Origin: Rhizobiales bacterium IMCC20636
GTDB taxonomy: Bacteria > Pseudomonadota > Alphaproteobacteria > Rhizobiales > GCA-2746425
NCBI GenBank assembly: GCA_016865015.1
Contig: CP018226.1
Span: 4,726,322-4,790,321, forward strand
DNA: 64,000 nucleotides
Reading direction: 5' to 3'
Below are positions 1-8,838 of the stretch, piece by piece (within the stretch, counting starts at the first letter, position 1; each line of letters opens with the position of its first letter). A program made the translations under genes and the position numbers. The notes beneath the pieces were generated by a model that saw nothing but the letters and a program-made list of their open reading frames with translations, did not search any database and was not told the origin of the DNA.

Positions 1-107
1 GGCGCATGGCAAATTTCCAAAATTGCGCTTGGGGCCACTGTCACAATAGTCTATGCAACAACGCGAAAACAGTCTGCGCATATGCGCTATCACCTAGCAT
101 TGCCCCT

Positions 108-1112
108 ATGACCCTGCAAACAAAAGCTGACACAGTTCTGAAACCCACCAGCGCAAAGCCCATTCGCATTGGCACGCGTGGAAGCATTCTGGCGTTGGCA
201 CAGGCCAGCGAACTGCGTGCCCGGCTGATGGCTGCCCATGATCTGGATGAAAATTGTTTTTCCATTGACGTTGTCAGTACTGCGGGCGACCGAATCCAGA
301 ACCGGGCGCTGAACGAATTGGGTGGCAAGGGCCTGTTCACCGAAGAAATTGAAGAGCGGCTTCTTTCTGACGATCTGGATATTGCCGTGCATTCCTCCAA
401 GGACATGCCGACAGTTCTGCCAGACGGGCTGGAGCTTTCCACGATCTTGCCGCGCGAAGACCCAACAGATGCCTTTCTCAGCCACAAGGCGAGCCGACTG
501 GAGGATCTGCCCCATGGTGCGGTGGTCGGGTCTGCAAGCCTGCGCCGTCAGGCCATGATCAAGCGCTTGAGGCCGGATCTGCAACTGGTCAATCTGCGCG
601 GCAATGTAGATACCCGCATTCGGAAGCTGGGCAGAGGGGTCGTGGATGCAACCTTGCTGGCCACGGCCGGTCTCAACCGCACCGGTCTTTCAGAGCACAT
701 TACAAGCAGGCTTCCGGTTGAGACCTTTCTGCCGGCTGTGGGCCAGGGTGCTGTTTGTGTGGAGGTTTGCTGCCGGCGTACCGACATCAAAGACTTTCTT
801 GCACCGATTCATCACCGTGAAACCGGCCTTTGCCTTTGGGCCGAGCGCGCCTTTTTGCGGGAACTGGATGGGTCCTGCCGGACACCGATTGCCGCATTTG
901 CCAGCATCGAAGACGACATAATGTCGTTTCGCGGCATGGTGCTGTCGACCGATGGCCAGACCGCTTTCGAGACGTCACGCACTCTGGCCGCGCCCGATAC
1001 TGCCAGCGCAACGGCACTGGGCCGTGAAGCGGGACAGATCATTCGCGAGGAAGCCGGTGAGGACTTTCTGGCAAATATCATCCACAATCAGCACATTCTG
1101 GAAACACGTTAG
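108..1112 (+). CDS. hemC: Porphobilinogen deaminase (hydroxymethylbilane synthase)
   Basis: This cytoplasmic enzyme joins four porphobilinogen units into hydroxymethylbilane in haem synthesis. The N-terminal motif RIGTRGSILALAQA (about residues 20-33), the substrate-site HSSKDMPT (95-102, Asp99) and GSASLRRQA are all typical. ELDGSCRTP carries Cys257, the residue that holds the dipyrromethane cofactor. At 334 residues it is slightly longer than usual (about 310) because of a short N-terminal tail. An upstream in-frame ATG at 6 exists, but 108 gives a normal-length protein. hemD follows after 12 bases, so the two are probably co-transcribed. Identification is firm; the start is moderately sure. 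Confidence 0.96.
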   Translation: MTLQTKADTVLKPTSAKPIRIGTRGSILALAQASELRARLMAAHDLDENCFSIDVVSTAGDRIQNRALNELGGKGLFTEEIEERLLSDDLDIAVHSSKDMPTVLPDGLELSTILPREDPTDAFLSHKASRLEDLPHGAVVGSASLRRQAMIKRLRPDLQLVNLRGNVDTRIRKLGRGVVDATLLATAGLNRTGLSEHITSRLPVETFLPAVGQGAVCVEVCCRRTDIKDFLAPIHHRETGLCLWAERAFLRELDGSCRTPIAAFASIEDDIMSFRGMVLSTDGQTAFETSRTLAAPDTASATALGREAGQIIREEAGEDFLANIIHNQHILETR

Positions 1113-1124
1113 GCCGGGAGTGAG

Positions 1125-1928
1125 ATGACGCATAAGGGTTCGAACCGGCACAAATTTGTCTGGGTAACACGACCCCGACCTCAAGCTGACGATCACGCCA
1201 GCGCAATTGCCAAGGCTGACCTGACACCTTTGCTCTGCCCGGTGATGCATATTCGGGCCTTGCCTGCTCCCATTTCGCCCCCTGTCGCACCACCCGACGT
1301 TGCCGGCCTGATTTTCACCAGTATCAATGGATTGTTGAATTTTCCAGAAAGCTGGCAATCGGTTTTTTTGAACCACCCGGTTTTTGTTTCCGGTACCACC
1401 ACGCTCACCCTTGCCCGGGATATGGGATTTCAGAATATCGTCTGCTCACCGGATCAGGGCAGTCGCGGAATGGTGGGGCTGATACGCAAGGCACTGCCAG
1501 TATCAACGGACGCGAGTCCACCACAGCTGTTATACGTTGCAGGAACCTCCCGAACTCCAATTCTGGAGGAGGAATTATCGCCTGATTTTGAACTGACATT
1601 GACCGAGCTATACGCTGCGGAACTCAACACCCAGCTTTCAGACGAAGCCACACTTGCCTTTAAAAACAAACAAATTGTGGCGGCAACTTTCTTTTCCAGC
1701 CGCACCGTAATCCACGCAGCAACATTGCTGAAAAACCAGTTTGGCGTGCATGCAAAATCGATCTTCGATGAGATGCTGGCCGTGTGCATTTCCCAGGTTG
1801 TTGCCGAACGGGCACGTGAATCCGGGTTCACCAAAATCGCAATCGCGCCCATGGAATCATCGGATTCCATGGTAAAAAAGTTAGTTGATCAACTTAAAAT
1901 TTACAGTATTTCATCCAAAACCAACTGA
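1125..1928 (+). CDS. hemD: Uroporphyrinogen-III synthase
   Basis: HemD closes and inverts ring D of hydroxymethylbilane to give uroporphyrinogen III. The family is poorly conserved in sequence. Here the call rests on the start WVTRPRPQADDHA, on the segment GLIFTSINGL typical of the first domain, on FFSSRTVIH and on a 267-residue length that fits two Rossmann-like lobes. The position directly after hemC (12-base gap) supports it strongly. A GGGAG ribosome site lies just before the ATG. No odd features were seen apart from the usual divergence of the family. Confidence 0.88.
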   Translation: MTHKGSNRHKFVWVTRPRPQADDHASAIAKADLTPLLCPVMHIRALPAPISPPVAPPDVAGLIFTSINGLLNFPESWQSVFLNHPVFVSGTTTLTLARDMGFQNIVCSPDQGSRGMVGLIRKALPVSTDASPPQLLYVAGTSRTPILEEELSPDFELTLTELYAAELNTQLSDEATLAFKNKQIVAATFFSSRTVIHAATLLKNQFGVHAKSIFDEMLAVCISQVVAERARESGFTKIAIAPMESSDSMVKKLVDQLKIYSISSKTN

Positions 1929-2059
1929 ACTCTCTGAATCCTGACTTGCGCTCCTTGTGATACCCGATTGCAACTGCTTATATCTACCTTATGTAGCTAT
2001 CTGGGCGTGACGAACGATTGGTCATCCCAGCCAGAGAATGCGCGAAAAGGGACACCAGA

Positions 2060-4069
2060 ATGGTAAAATCACCACAACGCCCGACCTCTAAATCCAGGTC
2101 CACAGGTTCCAGTCGATCCCGCGCATCCAAAGCTGCCACACCATCAACTGGCAAGCCCGCCGACACGTCCAGCGCCACACCCACGGGTGCCAAGCCGTCA
2201 GAGACAGCATCGCCAAGCGCGAAAGCCAGTTCAACAGCGACAAACCCCACTGGCAGTGCCGCCCAGCTTACGCCGAAACCAACCACCATTGATCTGACGC
2301 CAAATGCCGTGAAGAAGACGGCAGCGACGATTCCGGATACCGGCGCAGCAACAGGTAAAGTTGGTGGCGCAGACAAACCGAAATCATCAGCAAACGAAAC
2401 CCAGGCCAAGGCACCACAACAGCCAGCGGCTGAAACCGTCAAACCAAAAACCGATACGCCAGGTTCAGATGAGAAACCGGCTGCTGCGGCGACGTCCACC
2501 TCAAATGCTGCCGGATCGCCAAAAGCCTCACAGACGTCGACAAAGCCATCCCAGCGCTCGGAACCAGCCACGTCTGCGCGGACGCAGTCTCAAAGAGGCG
2601 GAGGCACAAGCATTTTGGCCATGGTTCTGGCCGGTGGCGTGGGTGGTATCATAACACTGCTGGGTGCCTATGCCCTGCTGGGCTCCGGTCTTCTGGCGAC
2701 ACTGCAGAATGACGGGACTGACGAAACGCAGGCTCAATTGTCTGAACTGTCCAATTCAGTCACCGGATTGTCAGAGCAGTCGGCCTCCCTGTCTGCAAGT
2801 CTGGCTGATCTGGACACAAGGATGACGGCACTGGCCGACCAGCCTGCTGATACAGGTAGCACCGATGCATTGCAGGCTGATATTGAGACGCTTCGGGGGC
2901 AGATTGATGAAGCGCTTGCTGCCAGTCAGTCAAGCCTGACAGCTGACAATGCCGCACTGACAGAATTGAGGGAATCCTTTAGCTCGCTGGAAACCCAGAT
3001 GAGCGGCCTGTCCGATGCGATGGCATCGCAAAATGAAACGCTTTCAGGCGAATTGTCCAAACTGGCTGAACAACAAAGCGCACTGGAAACCTCAATTGCC
3101 GGTGGAGAGGCCGGGGACGGCCCTGCCCTGGCCGCGCTGGAAGCACGTTTGACAAATCTGTCTGAACAGATGGCCACTCAGGCGGATCAGATCAACACAC
3201 AGATCAGCGCCCTGGGCACGGAGATTCCGACTCCGGTCCGTGAGGAGCTGAACACAATTGGTGAAATCGTCACCAATCTGCAGGCCCAGCTGTCGATCAT
3301 GGAAAGCCTGCAACTTACCTCACAGCAACAGCAGATAGATTTGCAATCGCTGACAGATACTGTGGAAGGCGTGGCCGGGACGGTGAAGCGGGTTGCCGGA
3401 AAAACCGATCGCCTGGAAGCCACCGTTGCCACACCGGCCGAAGCGAAAACAGATGTGGCTCTGGATGGTGCCAAGCTGGCCTATGTGCAAAGCGCCCTTC
3501 AAACGGCCGTGTCTGAGGGAACACCATTCGCCGGCCTGCTTGCCCAAGCGCAAACTCTAATGGCTGACAATGGCAGCGCTGTCGCCCTGCCGGACGACTT
3601 CCTGCAGGCGGCACAGTCAGGCCTGACGCCTGTGTCCGTACTGGCCAGCCAGATTTCCGAAGCACGCGCGGCTTATGATGCGACACTGACGCAAGCCACC
3701 CCAGAAGCAGAAACGGCACCCGGTGATGACAGTGTAACCGCCAGGGGGCTGCTCGACGGAATTCTGAAAGGTGCCAAGGGATTGGTCACCGTGCGCAAGA
3801 TTGATGAGACAGAGGCGGTGCCACCCGACAGTCTGTCCGGTCAATTGGCAACTGCGCAAGCGGCTGCCAATGCTGGCGATCTTGGGCAATTGAGCACATC
3901 GCTTGAAGATATTGCCAGCAATGCTGCCACTTCGGAGAATTTGCAACAATCTGCTGCGCTCTGGCTGGTCCAGACGCGGCACCACCAGACTGCAGCCGGT
4001 TTGCAGGATCAGCTTGATGCCGTTCAGCAATCAATCTGGGCTGACGCCAGCAAGGGAGATCCTTCATGA
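2060..4069 (+). CDS. Mic60/mitofilin-like membrane protein (COG4223 type)
   Basis: This protein has about 180 low-complexity residues rich in Ala, Pro, Thr, Ser and Lys. A single membrane segment follows (about residues 185-210, starting SILAMVLAGGVGG). Next comes a long region with repeated LSEL/LSGQLS-type heptads that should form coiled coil, then a helical C-terminal domain. This is the layout of alphaproteobacterial mitofilin (Mic60) relatives, which shape inner-membrane invaginations. The gene lies between hemD and hemY, the order described for bacterial Mic60. The ATG at 2060 is chosen because AAGGGA lies 7-8 bases upstream; a TTG at 2018 is the alternative. It overlaps hemY by ATGA. 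Confidence 0.8.
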   Translation: MVKSPQRPTSKSRSTGSSRSRASKAATPSTGKPADTSSATPTGAKPSETASPSAKASSTATNPTGSAAQLTPKPTTIDLTPNAVKKTAATIPDTGAATGKVGGADKPKSSANETQAKAPQQPAAETVKPKTDTPGSDEKPAAAATSTSNAAGSPKASQTSTKPSQRSEPATSARTQSQRGGGTSILAMVLAGGVGGIITLLGAYALLGSGLLATLQNDGTDETQAQLSELSNSVTGLSEQSASLSASLADLDTRMTALADQPADTGSTDALQADIETLRGQIDEALAASQSSLTADNAALTELRESFSSLETQMSGLSDAMASQNETLSGELSKLAEQQSALETSIAGGEAGDGPALAALEARLTNLSEQMATQADQINTQISALGTEIPTPVREELNTIGEIVTNLQAQLSIMESLQLTSQQQQIDLQSLTDTVEGVAGTVKRVAGKTDRLEATVATPAEAKTDVALDGAKLAYVQSALQTAVSEGTPFAGLLAQAQTLMADNGSAVALPDDFLQAAQSGLTPVSVLASQISEARAAYDATLTQATPEAETAPGDDSVTARGLLDGILKGAKGLVTVRKIDETEAVPPDSLSGQLATAQAAANAGDLGQLSTSLEDIASNAATSENLQQSAALWLVQTRHHQTAAGLQDQLDAVQQSIWADASKGDPS

Positions 4070-5808
4070 TCCGTGTTTTCAGTATTGTAGCGGTCTTTCT
4101 GGCATTTGCGGCCGGGTTTGCCTGGCTTGCGGATAATCCGGGCACGGTTCAGTTTACCTGGGCCGGGCGCGAGATCGAAACCAGCCTGATGCTGTTTGCC
4201 ATCGCCTTTGTGGTGCTGATGATTGTGCTCGCCTTGATCTGGGCAATTTTCCGCACGATCTGGCGGTCCCCACATATGCTGAAAGGTTATTTTTCTGCGC
4301 GGCGGCGGGACAAGGGCTACAGCGCCTTGTCCAATGGCCTGATCGCCGTTGGCGAGGGTGACGCAAAGCGCGCCCAGAAGGCTGCCAGCAGTGCCAATAA
4401 ATTTCTCAAGGATGCGCCTCTTGCGCAGTTGCTGAAAGCCCAATCCGCCCAATTGGCGGGTGAATATGAAACCGCGCGCAAAACCTTCCATTCCATGTTG
4501 GATGACCCGGAAACCAAATTGCTGGGTCTGCGCGGCTTGTTCATGGAAGCCGAGCGCACCAATGATCCTTCAGCGGCGTTGCAATTGGCGTTGAGTGCGA
4601 TGGATGAAGCCGCCAAGCACCCGGCACGCCCCAATGATGGCGCAACTGTTGCCAGTTGGGCCGGACCGGCTGTGTTGCGCTACCAATCCGCTGCAGAAGA
4701 CTGGGATGGCGCATTGAAAACCATCTCGGCCAATAATGCCGCCGGGCTGACGGACCGTTCGGAAGTCAAACGCAAGCGCGCCATTGTGCTGGTTGCCAAA
4801 GCCCTTGGCCATGAAGATCGCGAGCCTCAGGAAGCGAAGCTGGCCGCTTTGGAAGCCCATAAGCTGGCGCCGGACCTGGTGCCAGCCGCCGTGGTGGCAG
4901 GCCGTGTCCTGTCCCGTCTGGGCGAGTTGCGCCGCGCAGTCAAAACGCTGGAATCCACCTGGAAACTCAATCCGCATCCTGATCTGGCGGAAACCTACGC
5001 ACATGTGCGTCCGGGCGATTCACCACGCGATCGGGTGAAGCGTATCAAAACCCTGACCCGCCTGCTGCCGGACCATCTGGAAAGTGCTATTGCGCTCGCC
5101 AAGGCGGCCATTGAAGCACAGGATTGGGATACGGCACGCGCAGCGCTGCTGCCGCATCTGACCACGCCAACACAGCGGGCCTGTCTGTTGATGGCCGATA
5201 TTGAAGAAGGCGAGCATGGCGACAAGGGCCGTGTCCGCGAATGGTTGTCCAAAGCCGTTCACGCGGCCGCCGATCCGGTGTGGATTGCAGATGGCGTCGT
5301 GTCGGATCACTGGGCACCTGTATCGCCGGTGACCGGTCTGCTGGATGCCTATGAGTGGAAAGTGCCACAAACGGCGCTGGGGAAACCGACCGTCATCATC
5401 AGCGAAGATGATGTGTTGCTCGCACCACTGGAAATCGAACCACCCAAGCCTGTCGACCCGCCAATGCCCGCGCCCAAGGAAGAGAAGCCAGCAGCGGCCG
5501 CAGAGCCTGAAATGGTTGAAACGAAGTCAGCGCCAGAGCCAAGAAAACCGGTGGTGGAGACTCCGCCAAAAGCAGAGCCAGAAGCTGCCACCAAAGCCGA
5601 GCCGGACACAAAACCTGAGCCGACCAAGGCTGAGCCCCCAGAGGCCAAGCCGGCTGAAACGGACAGTCAATCAAAACCGGACAAAGCGCCTGAGACTGCA
5701 AAATCCGAGCCGAGTTTCGTATCGCCGGAAACGATGCCTCCTATTCCGGATGATCCGGGCCCTGCCGACGAGGACGCTGATTCAGACAAACGCTTCCGGC
5801 TGTTTTAG
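4066..5808 (+). CDS. hemY: HemY-like TPR membrane protein
   Basis: HemY-family proteins are inner-membrane proteins found in haem operons; their exact role in tetrapyrrole synthesis is unsettled. Two membrane segments are visible in the first 65 residues (IVAVFLAFAAGFAWLA and LFAIAFVVLMIVLALIWAIF). The HemY_N domain and TPR-like helical repeats follow (for example AAEDWDGALKTI and AAIEAQDWDTARAAL). The last 140 residues are a Pro/Glu/Lys-rich tail (many KAEP and KPEP units) that looks unstructured. The start overlaps the stop of the Mic60-like gene (ATGA), suggesting translational coupling. Confidence 0.88.
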   Translation: MIRVFSIVAVFLAFAAGFAWLADNPGTVQFTWAGREIETSLMLFAIAFVVLMIVLALIWAIFRTIWRSPHMLKGYFSARRRDKGYSALSNGLIAVGEGDAKRAQKAASSANKFLKDAPLAQLLKAQSAQLAGEYETARKTFHSMLDDPETKLLGLRGLFMEAERTNDPSAALQLALSAMDEAAKHPARPNDGATVASWAGPAVLRYQSAAEDWDGALKTISANNAAGLTDRSEVKRKRAIVLVAKALGHEDREPQEAKLAALEAHKLAPDLVPAAVVAGRVLSRLGELRRAVKTLESTWKLNPHPDLAETYAHVRPGDSPRDRVKRIKTLTRLLPDHLESAIALAKAAIEAQDWDTARAALLPHLTTPTQRACLLMADIEEGEHGDKGRVREWLSKAVHAAADPVWIADGVVSDHWAPVSPVTGLLDAYEWKVPQTALGKPTVIISEDDVLLAPLEIEPPKPVDPPMPAPKEEKPAAAAEPEMVETKSAPEPRKPVVETPPKAEPEAATKAEPDTKPEPTKAEPPEAKPAETDSQSKPDKAPETAKSEPSFVSPETMPPIPDDPGPADEDADSDKRFRLF

Positions 5809-5816
5809 AGAAGGCG

Positions 5817-6668
5817 ATGTCCGGAGATAAAAAGAACCGCTCTGCCTTTGAAAAAATTAAACTTCCGGCAGATACGCTGCTGGACCGGATCGGGCATTGG
5901 ATTGCCGACCGGTTGCACAGTGAGTCCAGCGGCTACGAACCCTACACGCCTTCGGACACCGAGACACTGGAAGCCTGTTTGCGCCCCGGCGATATTCTTC
6001 TGGTTGAGGGCAACCAGAAGATTTCAGCTGCGATCAAATATCTCACCCAGTCGACCTGGTCTCACGCCGCGCTTTATGTGGGCGATGCGGTGGATGTTCA
6101 TGAACCCGATGGCGAGCGCCATCGTCTGATCGAGGTCAATATCGGCGAAGGCTGTGTCACACAGAAACTGTCCAAATACAGCGATTTCAACACCCGCATC
6201 TGCCGTCCTGTTGGCCTGACGGAAGAGGATGTCGAGTCGCTGGTTCAGTATATGGTGGCACGGATTGGCCTGAAATATGATCTGAAAAACATTTTTGACA
6301 TGCTGCGCTATTTCTTTCCAACACCCCCTGTCCCGGTGCGGTGGCGGCGGCGCATGCTGGCGCTGGGTTCGGGAGATCCGACACGGGCCATCTGCTCAAC
6401 CTTGATTGCACAGGCCTTTCAGGCCGTACACTACCCCATCCTGCCGCGGATTGAACTTGTCACCAACAAGGCTGTGACCCGCGACTGGCGCGGCCAGCAC
6501 ATGTATTATACCCGTCGCGAGATTCTGCATATCCGCCACTATTCCCTGTTTGCGCCACGCGACTTTGATCTGTCGCCCTATTTTTCAATCATCAAACCAA
6601 CGATCGAGCGTGGGTTCGACTACCAGACCCTGCACTGGGGCCATGCAAAGGCAAAATCGCCTGAATAA
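5817..6668 (+). CDS. YiiX/YebB-like permuted papain-fold cysteine hydrolase
   Basis: The sequence RPGDILLVEGNQKISAAIKY followed by WSHAALYVG is the start of a YiiX-type (NlpC/P60-related, circularly permuted) amidase domain, with a His in SHAAL. RAICSTLIAQAF supplies a cysteine, probably the nucleophile, in the C-terminal half. The family hydrolyses amide or thioester-like bonds in envelope or lipid-linked substrates; the substrate here is unknown. There is no signal peptide. The gene starts 8 bases after hemY with AGAAGG as ribosome site, so it closes the hem operon. The C-terminal 60 residues contain several Tyr/Arg-rich segments of unknown role. Confidence 0.8.
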   Translation: MSGDKKNRSAFEKIKLPADTLLDRIGHWIADRLHSESSGYEPYTPSDTETLEACLRPGDILLVEGNQKISAAIKYLTQSTWSHAALYVGDAVDVHEPDGERHRLIEVNIGEGCVTQKLSKYSDFNTRICRPVGLTEEDVESLVQYMVARIGLKYDLKNIFDMLRYFFPTPPVPVRWRRRMLALGSGDPTRAICSTLIAQAFQAVHYPILPRIELVTNKAVTRDWRGQHMYYTRREILHIRHYSLFAPRDFDLSPYFSIIKPTIERGFDYQTLHWGHAKAKSPE

Positions 6669-6741
6669 ATCTGTTTACAGGGACGCTGAATTACGCACTA
6701 ATTCGAACATCATTTCGCTGAAATCCATACGGGAGCATGTC

Positions 6742-7854
6742 ATGTCTGACACTGATTCAAAGCTTAACGTTTCACGCCGCAAATTCCTGGCAAGCGGCGC
6801 CGCTGCGACAGCTGCCACTGCAACGCTTGCCACGCCAGCCCTGGCGCAAAGCGCGGGTCGGAACTGGAAAATGGCAACAAGCTGGCCCAAGAATGCACCT
6901 GGCGTCGGCGTGAATGCCCAACGACTCGCCAACAAGATTACAGCCATGTCGAATGGCGAATTGACTGTGGAGCTGTTTGCCGCTGGTGAACTGGTCCCCC
7001 CCTTCGAGGTGTTTGATGCAGTTTCCACGGGAACCGCACAAATGGGCCATGCCACTCCGTATTACTGGCAGGGCAAAGACCCGTCCTTCCACTTCTTTAC
7101 AGGTGTTCCCTTTGGCCTGATGGCCAATGAACATGCGGCCTGGGTGCAATTCGGTGGTGGTCAGGCGCTATGGGAAAAAGCCTATGAGCCATTTGGCGTG
7201 CTGCCATTTTATGCGGGCTCATCCGGCCCTCAGGCCGGCGGCTGGTTCACCAAGGAACTCAACTCACTGGATGATTTCAAGGGCATCAAGATGCGCATCG
7301 CCGGGCTGGGTGGTGAAGTCATGCGGCGGATCGGCGTCAACACCGTGTTGCTGCCGCCCGGTGAAATCTTCCCGGCCATGCAATCCGGCGCGATTGATGC
7401 AGCCGAATGGATCGGCCCCTGGAATGATCTGGCATTCGGTCTCTACAAGGTGGCAAAATACTACTATATGCCAGCCTTCCACGAGCTTGGCCCTGCACTG
7501 GAATTGCTGGTCAACCGCCAGGAATTCATGGATCTTCCCGAACATCTGCAAGCCATTGTTCGCAATGCAGCCATGGCCTCATCCTATGAGTCGCTGGCAG
7601 ATTTCACCTACCACAACATCATTTCCTACAAGCCATTGCTGGAACAGGAAGGAGTGGAGGTCAAATTCCTGCCCGATGATGTGGTGAATGCGCTTGGTAT
7701 CGAAGCCGAAGTGGTGCTGCAGGAACTGGGCGACAGCAGCCCGCTGGCTGGCGACATCTTCAAATCCTTTACCGATTTCCGGGCTGAAGCAACGGCCTAT
7801 TCAGCTGTGTCCGACAAGCGGGCCATGGGCATGCGCGAACAGGTTCTGAAATAG
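6742..7854 (+). CDS. TRAP transporter substrate-binding protein, DctP family
   Basis: This is a periplasmic solute receptor of a TRAP transporter. It begins with a twin-arginine signal (SRRKFLASG, then an Ala-rich core ending TPALAQS), so it is probably exported folded by Tat. The mature part has the DctP fold markers: TGTAQMGHATPYYW, PFYAGSSGPQAGGWFTKE, KIRMRI-like KGIKMRIAG and GEIFPAMQSGAIDAAEW. The last resembles receptors for 2-oxo acids (mannityl/keto-acid subgroup). The ATG at 6742 has GGGAG 6 bases upstream. No dctQ or dctM gene for the membrane subunits is adjacent, so the partner must be elsewhere. Confidence 0.9.
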   Translation: MSDTDSKLNVSRRKFLASGAAATAATATLATPALAQSAGRNWKMATSWPKNAPGVGVNAQRLANKITAMSNGELTVELFAAGELVPPFEVFDAVSTGTAQMGHATPYYWQGKDPSFHFFTGVPFGLMANEHAAWVQFGGGQALWEKAYEPFGVLPFYAGSSGPQAGGWFTKELNSLDDFKGIKMRIAGLGGEVMRRIGVNTVLLPPGEIFPAMQSGAIDAAEWIGPWNDLAFGLYKVAKYYYMPAFHELGPALELLVNRQEFMDLPEHLQAIVRNAAMASSYESLADFTYHNIISYKPLLEQEGVEVKFLPDDVVNALGIEAEVVLQELGDSSPLAGDIFKSFTDFRAEATAYSAVSDKRAMGMREQVLK

Positions 7855-7856
7855 TC

Positions 7857-8279
7857 TTGCGCGCGCTTACCCCCTTCCATCTGGCCTTTCCGGTCACCGA
7901 CCTCGCGGCGGCAGCTGCGTTCTTCGAGAACGTTCTTGGCTGCCGCCGTGGCCGGGAAGCCGACACCTGGATTGATTTTGATCTGTTCGGACATCAGCTC
8001 TCGCTGCATCAGGGCCGATCGATGATGAGCGACAGCGGCACAGGTGCCGTTGACAACACATCCGTGCCAATGCCGCATTTCGGTGTGGTGCTGGCTTGGG
8101 ATGACTGGCACGCATTGGTGGAAAAGCTGCGGCGTGCCTCCATTGCCTTCCGGCTGGAGCCACAAATGCGGTTCGAAGGTGAGCCCGGCGAACAAGGCAC
8201 ATTCTTCGTCGATGCACCGGGCGATGTGGCGCTGGAATTCAAGACATTTCGCGATTTTGACCGGGTGTTTGCCAGTTAG
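7857..8279 (+). CDS. VOC (glyoxalase-fold) family protein
   Basis: This 140-residue protein has the paired beta-alpha-beta-beta-beta modules of the vicinal oxygen chelate fold. HLAFPVTDLAAAAAFFENVLGC is the first module; PHFGVVLAWDDWHALVEKL starts the second and FFVDAPGDVALEFK ends it. Candidate metal ligands are His13 and the Glu of the final LEFK strand. Members act as dioxygenases, lyases or binding proteins; the substrate cannot be read here. It starts with TTG only 2 bases after the TRAP receptor gene and lacks a clear ribosome site, so it is probably translated by coupling. Confidence 0.78.
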   Translation: MRALTPFHLAFPVTDLAAAAAFFENVLGCRRGREADTWIDFDLFGHQLSLHQGRSMMSDSGTGAVDNTSVPMPHFGVVLAWDDWHALVEKLRRASIAFRLEPQMRFEGEPGEQGTFFVDAPGDVALEFKTFRDFDRVFAS

Positions 8280-8283
8280 AATT

Positions 8284-8838
8284 TCAGACCGGTCTGCGCC
8301 AAATCGTCATGCTGATACGATTTTCCTGATCAAGCCATCTTGTGGGGTCCGGTTGCAGGCCGTGGCCGGCCAGCAAGTCTTCTGGCGTCTTGTCTTCCAG
8401 GCCGGAGAACAGCTTTGTGCCCCCCGGCACTTGGGCTCCTTCGGCGCGCGCCAGATGAAAGCTGGTATAGCCCGGCTGCAGGAACAGATCGAACACATCA
8501 CGCCCACCGGGAACAGCAATCGCGCCGCCTTCAGGCGCGACCTGCTGCAGAACATTGGCCCAGTCCTGCCCGGCCGGATTCCACCACCAGCCATCCGGGC
8601 GCTGCTCAAGCGCGGCCAGCGAGCGTGACAGGATCAACCGCCTGCGGTTCTTGTGGTTCGGATTGGCCTCGTGGCCCTTGCGCCCGACCACAGTCAGGGT
8701 TGCGGCATCCAATGCGGCCTGAAAATAGGCCCAGTCCGCATCGTTTTTCAAACACTCCGGCATGTTGCCATCGGCATCGGCAATGCAATGATTGTCCGAG
8801 ACAATGGCATAGCCATCGATGCTGTGATTCGGCATCAT
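8284..8838 (-). CDS. Dihydrofolate-reductase-like protein
   Basis: The protein (184 residues) begins SIDGYAIVSDNHCIADADGN and continues with DAATLTVVGRKGHEANPNHKNRR, close to the pattern of DHFR/RibD C-terminal-fold proteins: an opening strand, a T-x-x-x-G-R-K nucleotide-binding turn, and a later GGRDVFDLFL segment that matches the GG..v...l motif. It lacks the full set of true DHFR residues, so it may be a reductase of another pterin or deazaflavin-type substrate. It is the last gene of a reverse-strand cluster and overlaps the SDR gene by 4 bases. The assignment to the fold is fair; the reaction is unknown. Confidence 0.6.
   Translation of the reverse strand: MMPNHSIDGYAIVSDNHCIADADGNMPECLKNDADWAYFQAALDAATLTVVGRKGHEANPNHKNRRRLILSRSLAALEQRPDGWWWNPAGQDWANVLQQVAPEGGAIAVPGGRDVFDLFLQPGYTSFHLARAEGAQVPGGTKLFSGLEDKTPEDLLAGHGLQPDPTRWLDQENRISMTIWRRPV

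Noticed and set aside
1..7. Reverse-strand ATGCGCC at the left edge, compatible with the start of a divergent tsaD gene
   Set aside because: Only two codons are visible. Synteny in rhizobia favours it, but the sequence cannot support a call.
1984..2571. Long reverse-strand open frame over the Mic60-like gene head
   Set aside because: Antisense shadow of a low-complexity A/P/T-rich coding region; no ribosome site or motif.
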